Shown piece after piece: positions 8,978-22,646 of a stretch of DNA of 36,705 bases. The translations under genes were made by a program, and so were the position numbers. A model generated the notes under the pieces. That model was not told the DNA's origin and did not search any database. It worked only from the letters and a program-made list of their open reading frames with translations. Numbering within the stretch: position 1 is the first letter of the stretch; the number at the start of each line of letters is the position of its first letter. Source of the stretch: Acidiferrobacterales bacterium (GTDB lineage Bacteria > Pseudomonadota > Gammaproteobacteria > Acidiferrobacterales > Sulfurifustaceae); assembly GCA_919902925.1 (NCBI GenBank), contig CAKKRZ010000071.1, forward strand, positions 1 to 36,705. Direction: 5' to 3'.

Positions 8978-10563
8978 ATCTCGTCACGCTCTTGCAGCAG
9001 CAGGCACGGACTCGGCCGGACGCGGCGGCCCTGATCGAAGGCCGCGGACGGGCGCGTCGCGTCACCACCTTCGCGGATCTGGAGCGTCGTTCGCAAAACG
9101 CCGCCGCGCGTCTGCGCGCGGCCGGCCTGCGACCCGGACAACCGGTGCTGATCTTCCAGCCGATGTCGGCCGGGCTGTACGTGGCCCTGGTCGCGGTCTT
9201 TCGCCTCGGGGCCGTGGCCATGTTTCTCGATCCCTCCGCGGGGCGCGCGCATCTGGCGCGTTGTTGTACATTGTCCCCGCCGGTCGCGTTGCTGGCCAGC
9301 CCGCGCGCGTTATGGCTGCGCCTGATCTCGCCGTCCCTGCGACGCATCCCGCGACATTTTCGTCTCGGCGGGTGGGCGCCTTGGGCGCCACCGCTGGAGA
9401 TAAGTATTCCTTCCGTCGCGCAGACGATTGTAGATGTCGATTCGTCGGCGCCGGCCCTGTTGACGTTCACCAGCGGCAGCACCGGCGAGCCCAAGGCGGC
9501 GATGCGCAGCCACGGTTTTCTCATTGCCCAATACCAGGCGCTGGCGGAGAGTCTGGCGCTGGCTCCCGGACAGATCGATCTCGCCACGTTGCCGATCTTT
9601 GTGCTGGCCAACCTGGCGGCTGGAGTCACCAGCGTCATCCCGGCCGCCGATCTCCGCCGCCCCGGCGCGATCAAGGCAGAACCGGTGGTCGAACAACTGC
9701 GCGCCGAAGGCGCCACGCGCTCGGCGGCCTCGCCGGCATTCTATGAGCGGCTGTTGGCCGAGGTTGGCGACGAGCCGCGCGCGCTGGCGCCGTTATCCGG
9801 TATCTACACGGGCGGCGCGCCGGTTTTTCCGCGCTTGCTGGAGCGCCTGTCCGTTTCGGTGGCGTCGGGTGGCCGGGCGGTGGCGGTGTACGGTTCAACC
9901 GAGGCCGAGCCCATCGCCCACATCGCCTGGGACGAGATATCGCCGGCGGATCGCGAGGCCATGCGCGCGGGCAAGGGGTTGCTGGCCGGTCCTCCGGTGC
10001 CGCAGATTGAACTGCGCATCGTGCCGGATCGTTGGGGGACGGTGCTCGGTCCCTGGAGCGGCGCGGAGTTCGCCCACCAGTGGCTGCCGGCCGGCGTCGG
10101 CGGCGAGATCGTGGTCAGCGGCGATCATGTGCTGCCGGGCTATCTCGGCGGTCGCGGCGACGCGGAAACAAAATTCTCCGTCGACGATCGTCGCTGGCAT
10201 CGCACCGGCGACGCGGGCTGGCTCGATGCCCAGGGACGGTTGTGGCTGCTCGGCCGCTGCGCGGCGCGCATCGAAGACCGGCGCGGCGTGCTCTATCCGT
10301 TTGCGGCCGAGTGCGCTGCTCAGGAAGTGCACGGTGTGCGGCGGGCGGCGCTGTTGGCGGTTGGGAAAGAACGCTGGCTCGCCATCGAAGCGGTTCCAGG
10401 CGGCCAACCCGATCCATCCGCCCTGGCGTCGATCACGCAGGCCAGCGATATCGACAGGACCGTGGTGGTGAGAGCAATCCCCGTCGATGCCCGGCATAAT
10501 GCCAAGGTCGATTATCCCGCGCTGCGCCGACTGCTGGGCGGCCGACGGCCGGAGCGGAAGTAA
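8974..10563 (+). CDS. AMP-dependent synthetase/ligase (acyl-CoA synthetase superfamily, OleC-like features)
   Basis: GTGA overlap; LLTFTSGSTGEPKAA P-loop, VYGSTEAEPIAH, HRTGDAGWLDAQGRLWLLGR, C-terminal HNAKVDY (catalytic Lys). Confidence 0.88.
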   Translation: MNLVTLLQQQARTRPDAAALIEGRGRARRVTTFADLERRSQNAAARLRAAGLRPGQPVLIFQPMSAGLYVALVAVFRLGAVAMFLDPSAGRAHLARCCTLSPPVALLASPRALWLRLISPSLRRIPRHFRLGGWAPWAPPLEISIPSVAQTIVDVDSSAPALLTFTSGSTGEPKAAMRSHGFLIAQYQALAESLALAPGQIDLATLPIFVLANLAAGVTSVIPAADLRRPGAIKAEPVVEQLRAEGATRSAASPAFYERLLAEVGDEPRALAPLSGIYTGGAPVFPRLLERLSVSVASGGRAVAVYGSTEAEPIAHIAWDEISPADREAMRAGKGLLAGPPVPQIELRIVPDRWGTVLGPWSGAEFAHQWLPAGVGGEIVVSGDHVLPGYLGGRGDAETKFSVDDRRWHRTGDAGWLDAQGRLWLLGRCAARIEDRRGVLYPFAAECAAQEVHGVRRAALLAVGKERWLAIEAVPGGQPDPSALASITQASDIDRTVVVRAIPVDARHNAKVDYPALRRLLGGRRPERK

Positions 10564-10588
10564 TCCGGATTTTCAAGGAGCAACACAG

Positions 10589-11863
10589 ATGATCAGCCGA
10601 CGCAAGTTTCTGTGGTTAACCGCTGGCACCGCCGCCGGTGCGGCCGCCTGGTATTACTGGCCGGACGAGGGCTTCTGGAATCCGTGCCCGTCGGCGACGT
10701 TGCCGCGCCCGCTGGCCGAGCACGAGGTCATGCGCGCGGCCTGGGACGGCATCGATCCGTTGCAGGTCTGGGACGGGCACGTGCATCTGGCCGGTACCGG
10801 CGACAGCGGCAGCGGCATGTGGGCGTCGCCGAAGATGGATACGCTGCGCCATCCGTTGCAATGGTTGCAGAAGAAGTTCTACCTGAACGCCAGTTGTACC
10901 GAGCGGCCCGGCGAGACCGATCGGGATTACGTCGGTCGCCTGCTCGCACTGCTGGAGGATTTTCGGCCCGGCCCCAAGCTGCTGTTGCTGGCCTTCGATT
11001 GGGCGCACGACTCCGCCGGTCTGCGCCGTGAGGACCTGTCGGCCTTCTACGCCCCGAACGAGTACGCCGCGGCGCTGGCGCAGAAACATCCGCAGTTCGA
11101 ATGGATCGCCTCCATCCATCCCTATCGCCCCGACGCGCTCGAGGCGCTGGACAAGGCGGCCGCCGCCGGCGCGCGCGCCGTCAAATGGTTGCCACCGGCC
11201 CAAGGCATGGACCCGGCCTCGCCGAAATGCGACAAGTTCTACGAGGCCATGGCCCGTCACGGCCTGCCGCTGCTGACCCACGCCGGCGCCGAGCAGGCCG
11301 TGGCCGGCGGCGAGACGGCGGGTTACGGCAACCCGCTCAAGCTGCGCCGGCCCATGGATCACGGTGTCACCGTGATCGTGGCGCACTGCGCCTCGCTGGG
11401 CAGTGGCACCGACCTCGACCGGGGACCGGGCGGGCCGTCGGTGTCGAACTTCGAGCTGTTCGCCCGACTCATGGACGAGGCGCGCTATGAGAAGCGTCTC
11501 TACGGCGAAATCTCCGCGGTCACGCAGGTCAACCGGGTCGGTGTGCCACTGCGAACGTTGATCGAGCGCAGTGAATGGCACGCACGGCTGTTGAATGGAT
11601 CGGATTATCCACTGCCGGCGGTGATGCCGCTGTTTTCGCTCCAGCAGCTGACCGCGCAGCGCTACCTCAGCGCCGCCCAGGCAAAGGTGTTGTCGGACAT
11701 CCGCCGCTATAACCCGCTGCTCTTCGATTTCGTGCTCAAGCGCACGTTGCGCGTGGGCCAGAAAGGTTTTGCCAAGGAAGTTTTTCACACCCGGCGCGCG
11801 TTCGATCGCGCCCCGGCCCCGCCGGCCGCGCCCGCGGCCCCATCACCCGTCCGGAGGAAATGA
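10589..11863 (+). CDS. Amidohydrolase-family (TIM-barrel) protein with twin-arginine-like signal
   Basis: MISRRKFLWLTAGTAAGAAA Tat-like signal; metal-site motifs DGHVHL, AVKWLPP, LLTHAGAE, VIVAHCAS, NGSDYPLP; RBS aaggag. Confidence 0.8.
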   Translation: MISRRKFLWLTAGTAAGAAAWYYWPDEGFWNPCPSATLPRPLAEHEVMRAAWDGIDPLQVWDGHVHLAGTGDSGSGMWASPKMDTLRHPLQWLQKKFYLNASCTERPGETDRDYVGRLLALLEDFRPGPKLLLLAFDWAHDSAGLRREDLSAFYAPNEYAAALAQKHPQFEWIASIHPYRPDALEALDKAAAAGARAVKWLPPAQGMDPASPKCDKFYEAMARHGLPLLTHAGAEQAVAGGETAGYGNPLKLRRPMDHGVTVIVAHCASLGSGTDLDRGPGGPSVSNFELFARLMDEARYEKRLYGEISAVTQVNRVGVPLRTLIERSEWHARLLNGSDYPLPAVMPLFSLQQLTAQRYLSAAQAKVLSDIRRYNPLLFDFVLKRTLRVGQKGFAKEVFHTRRAFDRAPAPPAAPAAPSPVRRK

Positions 11864-11866
11864 CCC

Positions 11867-14542
11867 ATGCCCGTCGTCGCCATCGTCCTCGGTATCCTGT
11901 GCGCCGCGCTGCTGCTGTCGGTCGAGGCCATCGCCGGTTTCCTGCGGCTGGGCAAGGCCTATGCCTGGTTGTTTGAACTGTCGCTGGGCGGGTTGCTCGG
12001 TTATCTCGTGTATGCCGTGGCGGCCACGCAGTCGCGTCTGCGTGCGTTGGAAAGTGGAGTGCTAAAACCGGCAACCGTGTCGTCTCCCGTCCGGCCGACG
12101 GCAGGGCCGGCCGCCACTGTACCGGTGCCGCCACCGGCCGTCGCGCCACCACCAGCCAAGGTGGCGGCTGCCGCCGCGCCAACGCCCAGGTCGGCGGCGC
12201 CGGCCGAACCACCGCGCTGGTGGACGGCCACGCGCGAATTCCTGTTTGGCGGCAACACCGCCGTGCGCATCGGCGTGGTGGTGCTGTTCTTCGGTGTCGC
12301 CTTTCTGCTCAAGTACGCGGCGGACCGGAATCTGTTCCCGGTCGAATTGCGTCTGACCACCGCCGCCCTCGGCGGGCTGGTGCTGCTGGTCTTCGGCTGG
12401 CGCCTGCGCCTGCGCTTGCCCGGCTATGCGCTCGCGTTGCAGGGCGGGGCGGTCGGCATCCTCTATCTGACGGTGTTCGCCGCGCTGCGGCTCTATCACC
12501 TGATTCCGCCGGTGCTCGCCTTCGGCCTGTTGGCGCTGGTGGCGGTGTTCTCGGCCGTGCTGGCGGTGGCGCAGAACGCGCGATCGCTGGCGGTGCTCGG
12601 CGCCGCCGGCGGTTTTCTCGCCCCGGTCCTGGCCTCGACCGGCGCCGGCCAACACGTGCTGCTGTTCAGTTATTACGCGTTGCTCAATGCCGGCATTCTG
12701 GCCATCGCCTGGTTCCGTGCCTGGCGCAGTCTCAACCTGCTCGGCTTCGTCTTCACCTTCGTGATCGGCGCGCTGTGGGGCCGCAAGTATTACCAGCCTG
12801 ACTTGTTCGCCAGCACTGAACCGTTCCTGATTCTGTTCACGCTCATGTACATCGGCATCGCCGTGCTCTACGCGCTGCGCCAGCCGCTCAAGCTGACCGG
12901 GCTGGTCGATGGAACGCTGGTGTTCGGTGTGCCGCTCGTTGGTTTCACGCTGCAGGCTGTATTGCTGCGGCCGTACGAATTCGGGCTGGCCTGGAGTGCA
13001 CTGGCGTTGGGCGGGCTCTACCTGTCCCTGGCGATGTTGTTATGGCGGCGGTTGGCGGAGAAGTCGCGCTTGCTCACCGAATCCTTCCTGGCGCTGGGTA
13101 TCGGTTTTGCCACGCTGGCGGTGCCGCTGGCCTTCGACGGACGCTGGACGGCGGCGGCCTGGGCGCTCGAAGGCGCGGCGCTGCTGTGGGTGGGAGTGCG
13201 TCAACAGCAGCGGTTGGCGCGATGGGCCGGCGCCTTGCTGATTCTCGTATCGGGATTCTTTTATCTCCACGATGCGACGACAAATAATCCGTCCGCCCTG
13301 TTGACGCCGGTTCTGAACGGCCACTATCTGGGCGGCGCGCTGATTGCGATTGCGGCGCTGTTCGGATCGTGGACCTTGAACCGTCACCGCGAACGATTGG
13401 GTTCCCTGGACAAGGTCATCGCCGTCATGCTGTTTGTCTGGGGACTGTTGTGGTGGCTGGGCAGCGGCAGCGATGAAATCGAGCGTCACTTGATCCGCGC
13501 CACCCGCGCCGCGGCCAACGTCGGCTTGGTGGCGCTGACGGTGGTGCTGCTCGAGTTGCTCGGCCGGCGCTTTCGCTGGGCAATGGCCAGCCGGGTGGCA
13601 CCGTGGGGTATCGTGGCGATGTTTCCGCTGCTGCTCGCGTTTTCCCTGTTGCGTGTCAGTCACCCGCTGGCGGACTACGGTTACCTGGCCTGGCCTGCTG
13701 CCTTCGCGATTCACTTCTGGGTGTTGCGTCGTGGCGAGACGCAGCGGCCGGCGGGTCTGGGCGTGGCGCACGCCATCGGCTGGTGGTGGCTGGCGCTGAT
13801 CGCGGCGCTGGAGCTGCACTGGCAGATCGATCATCAGGTCGCGGCGGCGGGTACCTGGAGCGCGATCGCCTGGGCGCTGGTGCCGACCGCGCTGCTGTTG
13901 TGGACGGGCAGCGCGCCTTCGCAACGGCTATGGCCGTGGCGAACGCAGCCCGCCTATTTGACGCTGGGCTCGGCGCCGATCGCCGTGGCACTGGCACTGT
14001 GGGTGTTCATGGCTGCGCTCAGCCTGCGCGGCAGCGCCTGGCCGTTACCCTATGTTCCGCTGCTCAACCCGCTCGATGTGGCGCTGGCATTCGCGCTGTT
14101 CGCACTGTCGGCCTGGTTGCTGCGACTGCAACGGCATCATCCGGGGTCGGCCGACTCGCGCCGTGTCGTGACCATCGGGCTGGCGCTGCTCGCCTTCCTG
14201 TGGCTCAACAGTGCGCTGGTGCGCGCCTTCCATCACCTGGCCGGCGTGCCGTTCGAGTTCGAGGCGATCCTGCGTTCGCAACTCGTGCAGGCCGGTTTCT
14301 CGGTGTTCTGGAGCGTGCTGGCCCTGGCCACCATGGTGCTGGCCACCCGCCGCGGCTGGCGCGTCGTCTGGATCGCCGGCGCCGCGTTGCTCGGCGTAGT
14401 AGTGGTGAAACTGTTTCTCGTCGATCTCGCCAAGACCGCCACGCTCGCCCGCGTCGTGTCGTTCCTGAGTGTCGGCGTCCTGTTGCTGATCGTGGGTTAT
14501 CTCTCGCCCGTGCCACCGCGCCGGGCCAAGGAGTCGGTATGA
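11867..14542 (+). CDS. DUF2339 domain-containing polytopic membrane protein
   Basis: 891 aa, ~25+ hydrophobic segments; FLFGGNTAVRIGVVVLFFGVAFLLKYAADRNLFPVELRL and LGAAGGFLAPVLASTGAGQHVLLFSYYALLNAGILAIAW typical of the family. Confidence 0.85.
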   Translation: MPVVAIVLGILCAALLLSVEAIAGFLRLGKAYAWLFELSLGGLLGYLVYAVAATQSRLRALESGVLKPATVSSPVRPTAGPAATVPVPPPAVAPPPAKVAAAAAPTPRSAAPAEPPRWWTATREFLFGGNTAVRIGVVVLFFGVAFLLKYAADRNLFPVELRLTTAALGGLVLLVFGWRLRLRLPGYALALQGGAVGILYLTVFAALRLYHLIPPVLAFGLLALVAVFSAVLAVAQNARSLAVLGAAGGFLAPVLASTGAGQHVLLFSYYALLNAGILAIAWFRAWRSLNLLGFVFTFVIGALWGRKYYQPDLFASTEPFLILFTLMYIGIAVLYALRQPLKLTGLVDGTLVFGVPLVGFTLQAVLLRPYEFGLAWSALALGGLYLSLAMLLWRRLAEKSRLLTESFLALGIGFATLAVPLAFDGRWTAAAWALEGAALLWVGVRQQQRLARWAGALLILVSGFFYLHDATTNNPSALLTPVLNGHYLGGALIAIAALFGSWTLNRHRERLGSLDKVIAVMLFVWGLLWWLGSGSDEIERHLIRATRAAANVGLVALTVVLLELLGRRFRWAMASRVAPWGIVAMFPLLLAFSLLRVSHPLADYGYLAWPAAFAIHFWVLRRGETQRPAGLGVAHAIGWWWLALIAALELHWQIDHQVAAAGTWSAIAWALVPTALLLWTGSAPSQRLWPWRTQPAYLTLGSAPIAVALALWVFMAALSLRGSAWPLPYVPLLNPLDVALAFALFALSAWLLRLQRHHPGSADSRRVVTIGLALLAFLWLNSALVRAFHHLAGVPFEFEAILRSQLVQAGFSVFWSVLALATMVLATRRGWRVVWIAGAALLGVVVVKLFLVDLAKTATLARVVSFLSVGVLLLIVGYLSPVPPRRAKESV

Positions 14543-15936
14543 ACTTGCGCGTATCCGTACTGTTGCTGTCTTGCCTGGCGCTGGCCCCGGTTCGCGCCGA
14601 GGCCCCGCTGACGCCCATGGATTTTTCCCAGGGCCATGAGTTGCAGGTGCAAGCGGGCCAGGCCTTGCACGAGTTGACCCTGCCGACGGCGATCCATCGC
14701 GGCGTGACGCGCGCCGATCTCGGCGACCTGCGCGTGTTCAACCGCGCGGGCCAGATTGTGCCGCACGCCTTGCGCGAATCGCCGCCGGAGGCGCGCGCGG
14801 CCGCGCGCCGGGTGCTGCCGCACTTCACGGTTGAGGCGCCGCCGGCCGGCGCGCGCGCCGATCTGTTCATGACCGTGCGCACGCGTCCGGATGGAACCAT
14901 CGTCGACGTCCGCTCGCTCGGCCGCGGCCGGCCGGGGGCCGGCGGGACGGCGGCGCAGGTGATCGACGCCAGCCAGACGAAACAACCGCTCCACGCCCTT
15001 GAACTTGCCTGGGCGGCGCCGGCGGCTGGTTTCTTCACCAGCGTCGATGTCGAGGCGAGCGACGATCTCCAGCACTGGCGCCGCGTGAAGAGCCGCGCCC
15101 CGGTCGCGAGTCTCGAGCAGGGCGGCCACCGGCTGGAACAGCGGCGCATCGAGCTGGACGGCGTGCGTGCCAAGTACCTGCGTCTGCGCTGGGTCGAGGC
15201 CGGGGCGCCGACGCTCACCCGCGTCAGCGTCGAACTCGTGCCCGAGGTTCCGCCGCCGCGCCTGGATTGGGAACGGGTGAGCGCGAGCGCGGACGACACG
15301 GGCGGACTGCGTTTCGACTTGTCCGGCCCGTTGCGCGCGGAACGGCTGCGGATCGTGCCGCGCGAGCACAACTCGATTGCCCAGATCGAACTGCTGTCGC
15401 GCCCGGATGCCCGCACGCCGTGGCGCGTGCGCGGCACGGCGCTGATCTATCGCCTGACGGTCGAAGGTCGCACGATCGAGCAGCAGGAAGCGGCGGTCGC
15501 AGCCGGCACCGACCGCGAATGGTTGCTGCGCGTGGCCAATCGCGAGAGCGCCTTCGGCGGTCAACCGCCCACCATCGATGTCGGTTACCGGCCGGCGCAG
15601 CTGGTGTTCGTGGCCCGCGGCGAAGGCCCCTTCCTGCTGGCCTACGGCAGCGGCCGTGCCGGACCGGCCGCCCGGCCGCTCGAGGGTCTGTTGCTGGACA
15701 TGGCCCGTGGCGATCAGAAGGCGGTTCCGGCCCGGGCCAGCCTGGGGGCCGTGAAAATGCTCGGTGGCCCGGATGCGTTGCGCGCCCCCATCAGCCCGCG
15801 GGACTGGAAGGTCATGGCCCTGTGGGCCGTGCTGGTCGCCGGGGTACTGCTGCTGGCCTGGATGGCCCATCGGCTGATCCGGCAGCTGTCGTCGGGCGGG
15901 CCGGGCGGGGCGGCGCCCCCGCCGGCGGCCGGATAG
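14539..15936 (+). CDS. DUF3999 family protein (signal peptide, C-terminal TM)
   Basis: ATGA overlap with DUF2339 gene; LTPMDFSQGHELQVQAGQALHELTLPTAIHRGVTRADLGDLRVFNRAGQIVPHAL; C-terminal TM anchor. Confidence 0.8.
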   Translation: MNLRVSVLLLSCLALAPVRAEAPLTPMDFSQGHELQVQAGQALHELTLPTAIHRGVTRADLGDLRVFNRAGQIVPHALRESPPEARAAARRVLPHFTVEAPPAGARADLFMTVRTRPDGTIVDVRSLGRGRPGAGGTAAQVIDASQTKQPLHALELAWAAPAAGFFTSVDVEASDDLQHWRRVKSRAPVASLEQGGHRLEQRRIELDGVRAKYLRLRWVEAGAPTLTRVSVELVPEVPPPRLDWERVSASADDTGGLRFDLSGPLRAERLRIVPREHNSIAQIELLSRPDARTPWRVRGTALIYRLTVEGRTIEQQEAAVAAGTDREWLLRVANRESAFGGQPPTIDVGYRPAQLVFVARGEGPFLLAYGSGRAGPAARPLEGLLLDMARGDQKAVPARASLGAVKMLGGPDALRAPISPRDWKVMALWAVLVAGVLLLAWMAHRLIRQLSSGGPGGAAPPPAAG

Positions 15937-15947
15937 CGCTGGCGGAA

Positions 15948-15972
15948 TAATGCGTTAGCGGCGGCCTGCCGC
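15948..15972 (+). repeat. Imperfect direct repeat copy A (TAATGCGTTAGCGGCGGCCTGCCGC)
   Basis: 21/25 identical to 21598-21622; flanks the activase/dehydratase gene pair. Confidence 0.5.
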
Positions 15973-16041
15973 GGACTGGATAATTCGCGGTTAACAGTGA
16001 TACGTATTTCCAGGGATGACCCATGGCCCGCACAGGTTTAC

Positions 16042-16069
16042 TTGACTTTCCAGGCCCGGGTTGTAGTTT
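16042..16069 (+). promoter_or_regulatory. Possible weak sigma70-like promoter for the activase operon
   Basis: TTGACT - 16 bp - TAGTTT; -10 match is poor. Confidence 0.3.
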
Positions 16070-16123
16070 GGCGATTACGAACCGTAGACCCGTACAGCCC
16101 ATTGGCACAGGGATCAAGGTGAG

Positions 16124-19855
<3,732 letters not shown>

Positions 19856-19904
19856 CCGGCTGCACCACGGTTGATGGCCGCATGCTGTCGGCAAAGGAGG
19901 AGCG

Positions 19905-21509
<1,605 letters not shown>

Positions 21510-21520
21510 AAGCACGGCCT

Positions 21521-21561
21521 TCCCGGGGTCCCCGCCTCGTTCGGCGGGTTTTTGAGCCCCG
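21521..21561 (+). terminator. Rho-independent terminator after dehydratase gene
   Basis: CCCGCC-TCGTTC-GGCGGG then TTTTT (21531-21553), nested in an outer CCCGGGG...CCCCGGG pair. Confidence 0.75.
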
Positions 21562-21597
21562 GGACGATGGTGCACCGGCCGGGTAGGCCCGTTGAAG

Positions 21598-21622
21598 TAA
21601 TGCGCCAGGGACGGCCTGCCGC
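21598..21622 (+). repeat. Imperfect direct repeat copy B (TAATGCGCCAGGGACGGCCTGCCGC)
   Basis: 21/25 identical to 15948-15972. Confidence 0.5.
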
Positions 21623-21628
21623 TATAAT
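21623..21628 (+). promoter_or_regulatory. Consensus -10 box (TATAAT) upstream of fmdB-like gene
   Basis: Perfect TATAAT; no good -35 at 16-18 bp. Confidence 0.45.
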
Positions 21629-21646
21629 CGTGCTTGCTTTGCAGCC

Positions 21647-21678
21647 CTTCGCCCCCATGCCCTGGGGGCGAAGTTTTT
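21647..21678 (+). terminator. Terminator-like hairpin in the 5' leader of the fmdB-like gene (possible attenuator)
   Basis: Perfect 11-bp stem CTTCGCCCCCA/TGGGGGCGAAG, 5-nt loop TGCCC, followed by TTTTT, ending 12 nt before the ATG at 21691. Confidence 0.7.
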
Positions 21679-21690
21679 GGAGAATGCCCC

Positions 21691-21975
21691 ATGCCGATCT
21701 ACGAATATCGTTGTGAATCCTGCGGCCACCAGTTGGAGGCCATCCAGAAATTCAGCGACCCCGTCCTGAGCGAGTGTCCGTCCTGCGGCCAGGCCGGGCT
21801 CAAGAAGCTGTTGTCGGCGGCCGGGTTCCAGCTCAAGGGCAGCGGCTGGTATGCCACCGACTCCAAGGGTGGCGCCGGCAGCAAAAAAAGCGACGGCGAT
21901 GCCGGCGGTTCTTCCGAGTCCGGCAGCCAGACACACGGCTGCGGCGGCGGTTCCTGCGGCGGCTGCGCGCACTGA
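21691..21975 (+). CDS. FmdB-family zinc ribbon protein
   Basis: MPIYEYRCESCGHQLEAIQKFSD...CPSCGQAGLKKLLSAAGFQLKGSGWYATD; C-terminal Cys/His/Gly tail. Confidence 0.92.
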   Translation: MPIYEYRCESCGHQLEAIQKFSDPVLSECPSCGQAGLKKLLSAAGFQLKGSGWYATDSKGGAGSKKSDGDAGGSSESGSQTHGCGGGSCGGCAH

Positions 21976-21986
21976 GCCAGCCCGCC

Positions 21987-22613
21987 ATGATGGCCGCCCT
22001 GCGCCGTTACCTGATTGCCGGGCTGCTCGTCTGGGTCCCGCTTGGCGTAACGATCCTCGTCATCAAGCTGTTCGTCGATCTCCTGGACGGCATCCTGGCG
22101 GTTCTGCCGGAGGCTTGGCAACCCGACCAACTGCTCGGCTTCCACATCCCGGGTCTGGGCATCGTGTTGGTCACGCTGTTCATGTTGCTGACCGGCATGG
22201 TGGTGCGCAATCTGTTCGGCCGCCAGCTGATCCGCCTGGGCGAACAACTGCTCGATCGCATTCCGCTGGTGCGCTCGATATACGGCGCGGTCAAGCAGAT
22301 CACCGAAAGCCTGTTCAGCGGCAGCGGCAAGTCCTTTCGCAAGGTCGTGCTGGTCCGCTATCCGCACGCGTCCAGTTGGACGCTGGCCTTTCAGACCGGC
22401 GACGGTTTGCCCGAGGCGCGCGCCAAGACCGGGCGCCGGCTGGTCAGCGTGTTCGTGCCCACCACTCCCAACCCAACCTCCGGTTTTTTTCTGATGGTGC
22501 CGGAGGACGAGGTCATCGAACTCGACATGTCGATCGACGACGGCCTGAGAATGCTCCTGTCCGTCGGCGTCGTGGTGCCCGAGCCCAGGGGCGTCAAACC
22601 GCCAGTTCCCTGA
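21987..22613 (+). CDS. DUF502 family membrane protein
   Basis: LRRYLIAGLLVWVPLGVTILVIKLFVDLLDG...IPLVRSIYGAVKQITESLF. Confidence 0.9.
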   Translation: MMAALRRYLIAGLLVWVPLGVTILVIKLFVDLLDGILAVLPEAWQPDQLLGFHIPGLGIVLVTLFMLLTGMVVRNLFGRQLIRLGEQLLDRIPLVRSIYGAVKQITESLFSGSGKSFRKVVLVRYPHASSWTLAFQTGDGLPEARAKTGRRLVSVFVPTTPNPTSGFFLMVPEDEVIELDMSIDDGLRMLLSVGVVVPEPRGVKPPVP

Positions 22614-22646
22614 TCGTCTTCATCCCGTCATTCTCTCGAGCTTTCC

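Noticed and set aside
15948-16010. Possible integron attC site (GTTAGCG...GGTTAAC)
   Set aside because: Does not fit the RYYYAAC/GTTRRRY consensus and no integrase or cassette array is visible
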